Shown here: one piece after another, positions 35,370 through 36,741 of the stretch
Numbering within the stretch: position 1 is the first letter of the stretch
How the letters are laid out: every line of letters starts with the position of its first letter
Assembly: GCA_035316025.1 (NCBI GenBank)
Contig: DATFXL010000065.1
Coordinates: 1-36,741 of the forward strand
DNA: 36,741 nucleotides
From: JALZAA01 sp035316025
GTDB taxonomy: Bacteria; Actinomycetota; Acidimicrobiia; IMCC26256; JACDBD01
Direction: 5' to 3'
Program-made: the position numbers and the translations under genes
The notes under the pieces: generated by a model
Databases searched by the model: none
What the model was told of the DNA's origin: nothing
What the model saw: only the letters and a program-made list of their open reading frames with translations

Positions 35370-36741
35370 TTACGCGCGCGCTTTCCCGGGCAGCATCCGG
35401 TACGCGTCGTACACGGAGTCGATGCGCTTGACCGCGCCGAGGATCGACTCGAGGTGGCTCGGGTCGGCGAGCTCGAAGTCGAAGCGCAGCTTGGCGACCC
35501 GGTCGCTCGACGTCTGCGACGTGCACGCGAGGATGTTGACGTGATGCTCGGCCAGCGCCTGGGCGACGTCGCGCAGGAGGCGGGAGCGGTCGAGCGCCTC
35601 GACCTCGACCGAGACGATGTACGTCGCGGGTTGGTCGTGGTCCCAGTCGACGTCGATCACGCGGTGGGCCTGCGCGGCCAGGCCGGCGGCGTTGGCGCAG
35701 TCGGTCCGGTGCACCGAGACGCCCCTGCCCCGGGTCACGAAGCCCATGATCTCGTCGCCCGGCACCGGGGTGCAGCAGCGAGAGAGCCGGACCATGACGT
35801 CGTCGAGGCCCTCGACGTGCACTCCCACCGTGCGCCGCCGCAGCGCCCTCGGTGGCCGCTGCACGGTGACCGGGAGCTGTTCCTCGCCTCCGCGCAGCTC
35901 GCGCTGCACGCGTTGCACGATGGTCCGCGGCGAGACGTGACCTTCTCCCACCGCAGCGTAGAGCGCGTCGATGTCGGCGTAGCTCATGGCTTTGACAACC
36001 GCGCTCAACGCCGACGACCGCGACAGCTTCTGCACGGGGAGGCCCTCCTTGCGGAGCGCCTTGACCAGCTCGTCCCGGCCCGTCTCGATCGCGTCCTCAC
36101 GGCGTTCGCGTGAGAACCACTGACGGATCTTGCTGCGAGCACGCGGGGTCTGTACGAACTGCAGCCAGTCGCGGCTCGGGCCCGCGCCCTCGACCTTGCT
36201 GGTGAAGATCTCGACCGTGTCGCCGGAGGCGAGTGCGGAGTCGAGCGGGACGAGCCGCCCGTTGACCTTGGCTCCGATGCATCGGTGTCCGACCTCGGTG
36301 TGAATGGTGTATGCGAAGTCGACCGGCGTCGCGCCCGCGGCCAGGGTGATGACCTTGCCCTTCGGCGTGAAGACGAAGACCTCGTCCTGCTCGAGGTCGA
36401 CCTTGAGCGTCTCCATGAACTCGCTCGGGTCGGAGGTCTCCTGCTGCCAGTCGACCATCCGCTCGAGCCAGACCATGTCCTGGGCCGGAGACTCCTGCTC
36501 CTTGTAGCCCCAGTGGGCGGCGACGCCGTATTCGGCGCGCCGGTGCATCTCCTCGGTACGGATCTGCACCTCGACGAGCTTTCCTTGCGGGCCGACGACC
36601 GTCGTGTGCAGCGACTGGTACAGGTTGAACTTCGGCATCGCGATGTAGTCCTTGAACCGGCCCTGCACCGGCTTCCACATGGCGTGGATGGACCCGAGCG
36701 CGGCGTAGCAGTCCTTCACGGACTCGACGACGACGCGCACG
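35370..36741 (-). CDS. rel: Bifunctional (p)ppGpp synthetase/hydrolase Rel, 5' end outside window
   Basis: The C-terminal 456 or so residues of a long RelA/SpoT homologue, which makes and degrades (p)ppGpp in the stringent response. The visible part starts inside the synthetase domain (FKDYIAMPKFNLYQSLHTTV, then EVQIRTEEMHRRAEYGVAAHW). Next come the TGS domain (VFVFTPKGKVITLAAGATPV), a helical region, the zinc-finger-like LSRCCTPVPGDEIMGFVTRG and a final ACT domain. The hydrolase domain and start lie beyond the right edge. Bifunctionality is inferred, since actinobacteria usually carry one such gene at this position upstream of hisS. Confidence 0.93.
   Translation of the reverse strand, partial: VRVVVESVKDCYAALGSIHAMWKPVQGRFKDYIAMPKFNLYQSLHTTVVGPQGKLVEVQIRTEEMHRRAEYGVAAHWGYKEQESPAQDMVWLERMVDWQQETSDPSEFMETLKVDLEQDEVFVFTPKGKVITLAAGATPVDFAYTIHTEVGHRCIGAKVNGRLVPLDSALASGDTVEIFTSKVEGAGPSRDWLQFVQTPRARSKIRQWFSRERREDAIETGRDELVKALRKEGLPVQKLSRSSALSAVVKAMSYADIDALYAAVGEGHVSPRTIVQRVQRELRGGEEQLPVTVQRPPRALRRRTVGVHVEGLDDVMVRLSRCCTPVPGDEIMGFVTRGRGVSVHRTDCANAAGLAAQAHRVIDVDWDHDQPATYIVSVEVEALDRSRLLRDVAQALAEHHVNILACTSQTSSDRVAKLRFDFELADPSHLESILGAVKRIDSVYDAYRMLPGKARA

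Noticed and set aside
34077..36113. 678-codon plus-strand open frame opposite hisS and rel
   Set aside because: Antisense shadow; no start context or domain.

Overview
This is a very GC-rich stretch of bacterial chromosome. Apart from a fragment at the left edge, it is one dense run of minus-strand housekeeping genes. The gene order is hisS-aspS-rarA-alaS-ruvX-mltG-aroE-aroC-aroK-aroB-aroQ-pepQ-efp-nusB, then pyrR-pyrB-pyrC-carA-carB-pyrD-pyrF, then mihF-gmk-rpoZ-coaBC-metK-priA-def-fmt-rsmB. That order, an actinobacterial-type integration host factor (mIHF) and a PriA without helicase motifs point to an actinobacterium. A deep-branching class such as Acidimicrobiia is my inference, not something the sequence proves. 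No mobile element, CRISPR array, rRNA or tRNA gene was found.

Layout in the direction of transcription (right to left): a 5'-truncated rel (stringent response) and the synthetases hisS and aspS; rarA, a small membrane protein, alaS, ruvX and mltG; shikimate genes aroE, aroC, aroK, aroB, aroQ with a prepilin peptidase gene between aroE and aroC; pepQ, efp, nusB, clpS, a DUF2017 gene and a GNAT acetyltransferase; the complete UMP-pathway cluster except pyrE (pyrK is also not seen); a clear sigma-70-like promoter; then mihF, gmk, rpoZ, coaBC, metK, priA, def, fmt and rsmB. The left edge holds the 3' end of an unrecognised plus-strand gene converging on rsmB. Many neighbours share a 4-base ATGA or GTGA stop/start overlap, so translation is probably coupled over long blocks.

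The most interesting element is the pyr leader at 17561-17691. A hairpin carrying the PyrR-binding-loop consensus (UCCNGNGAGGY) abuts the pyrR Shine-Dalgarno sequence. A strong intrinsic terminator lies downstream of the pyrR start codon, inside an extended pyrR reading frame that has no later start codon. This suggests a two-step switch: PyrR blocks translation of its own mRNA, and the untranslated RNA then folds the terminator and stops transcription of the operon. Other points worth checking are gmk, which has no ATG, GTG or TTG that would include its P-loop (CTG at 8277 is the likely start), the uncertain priA start, and a class 1B pyrD without pyrK.
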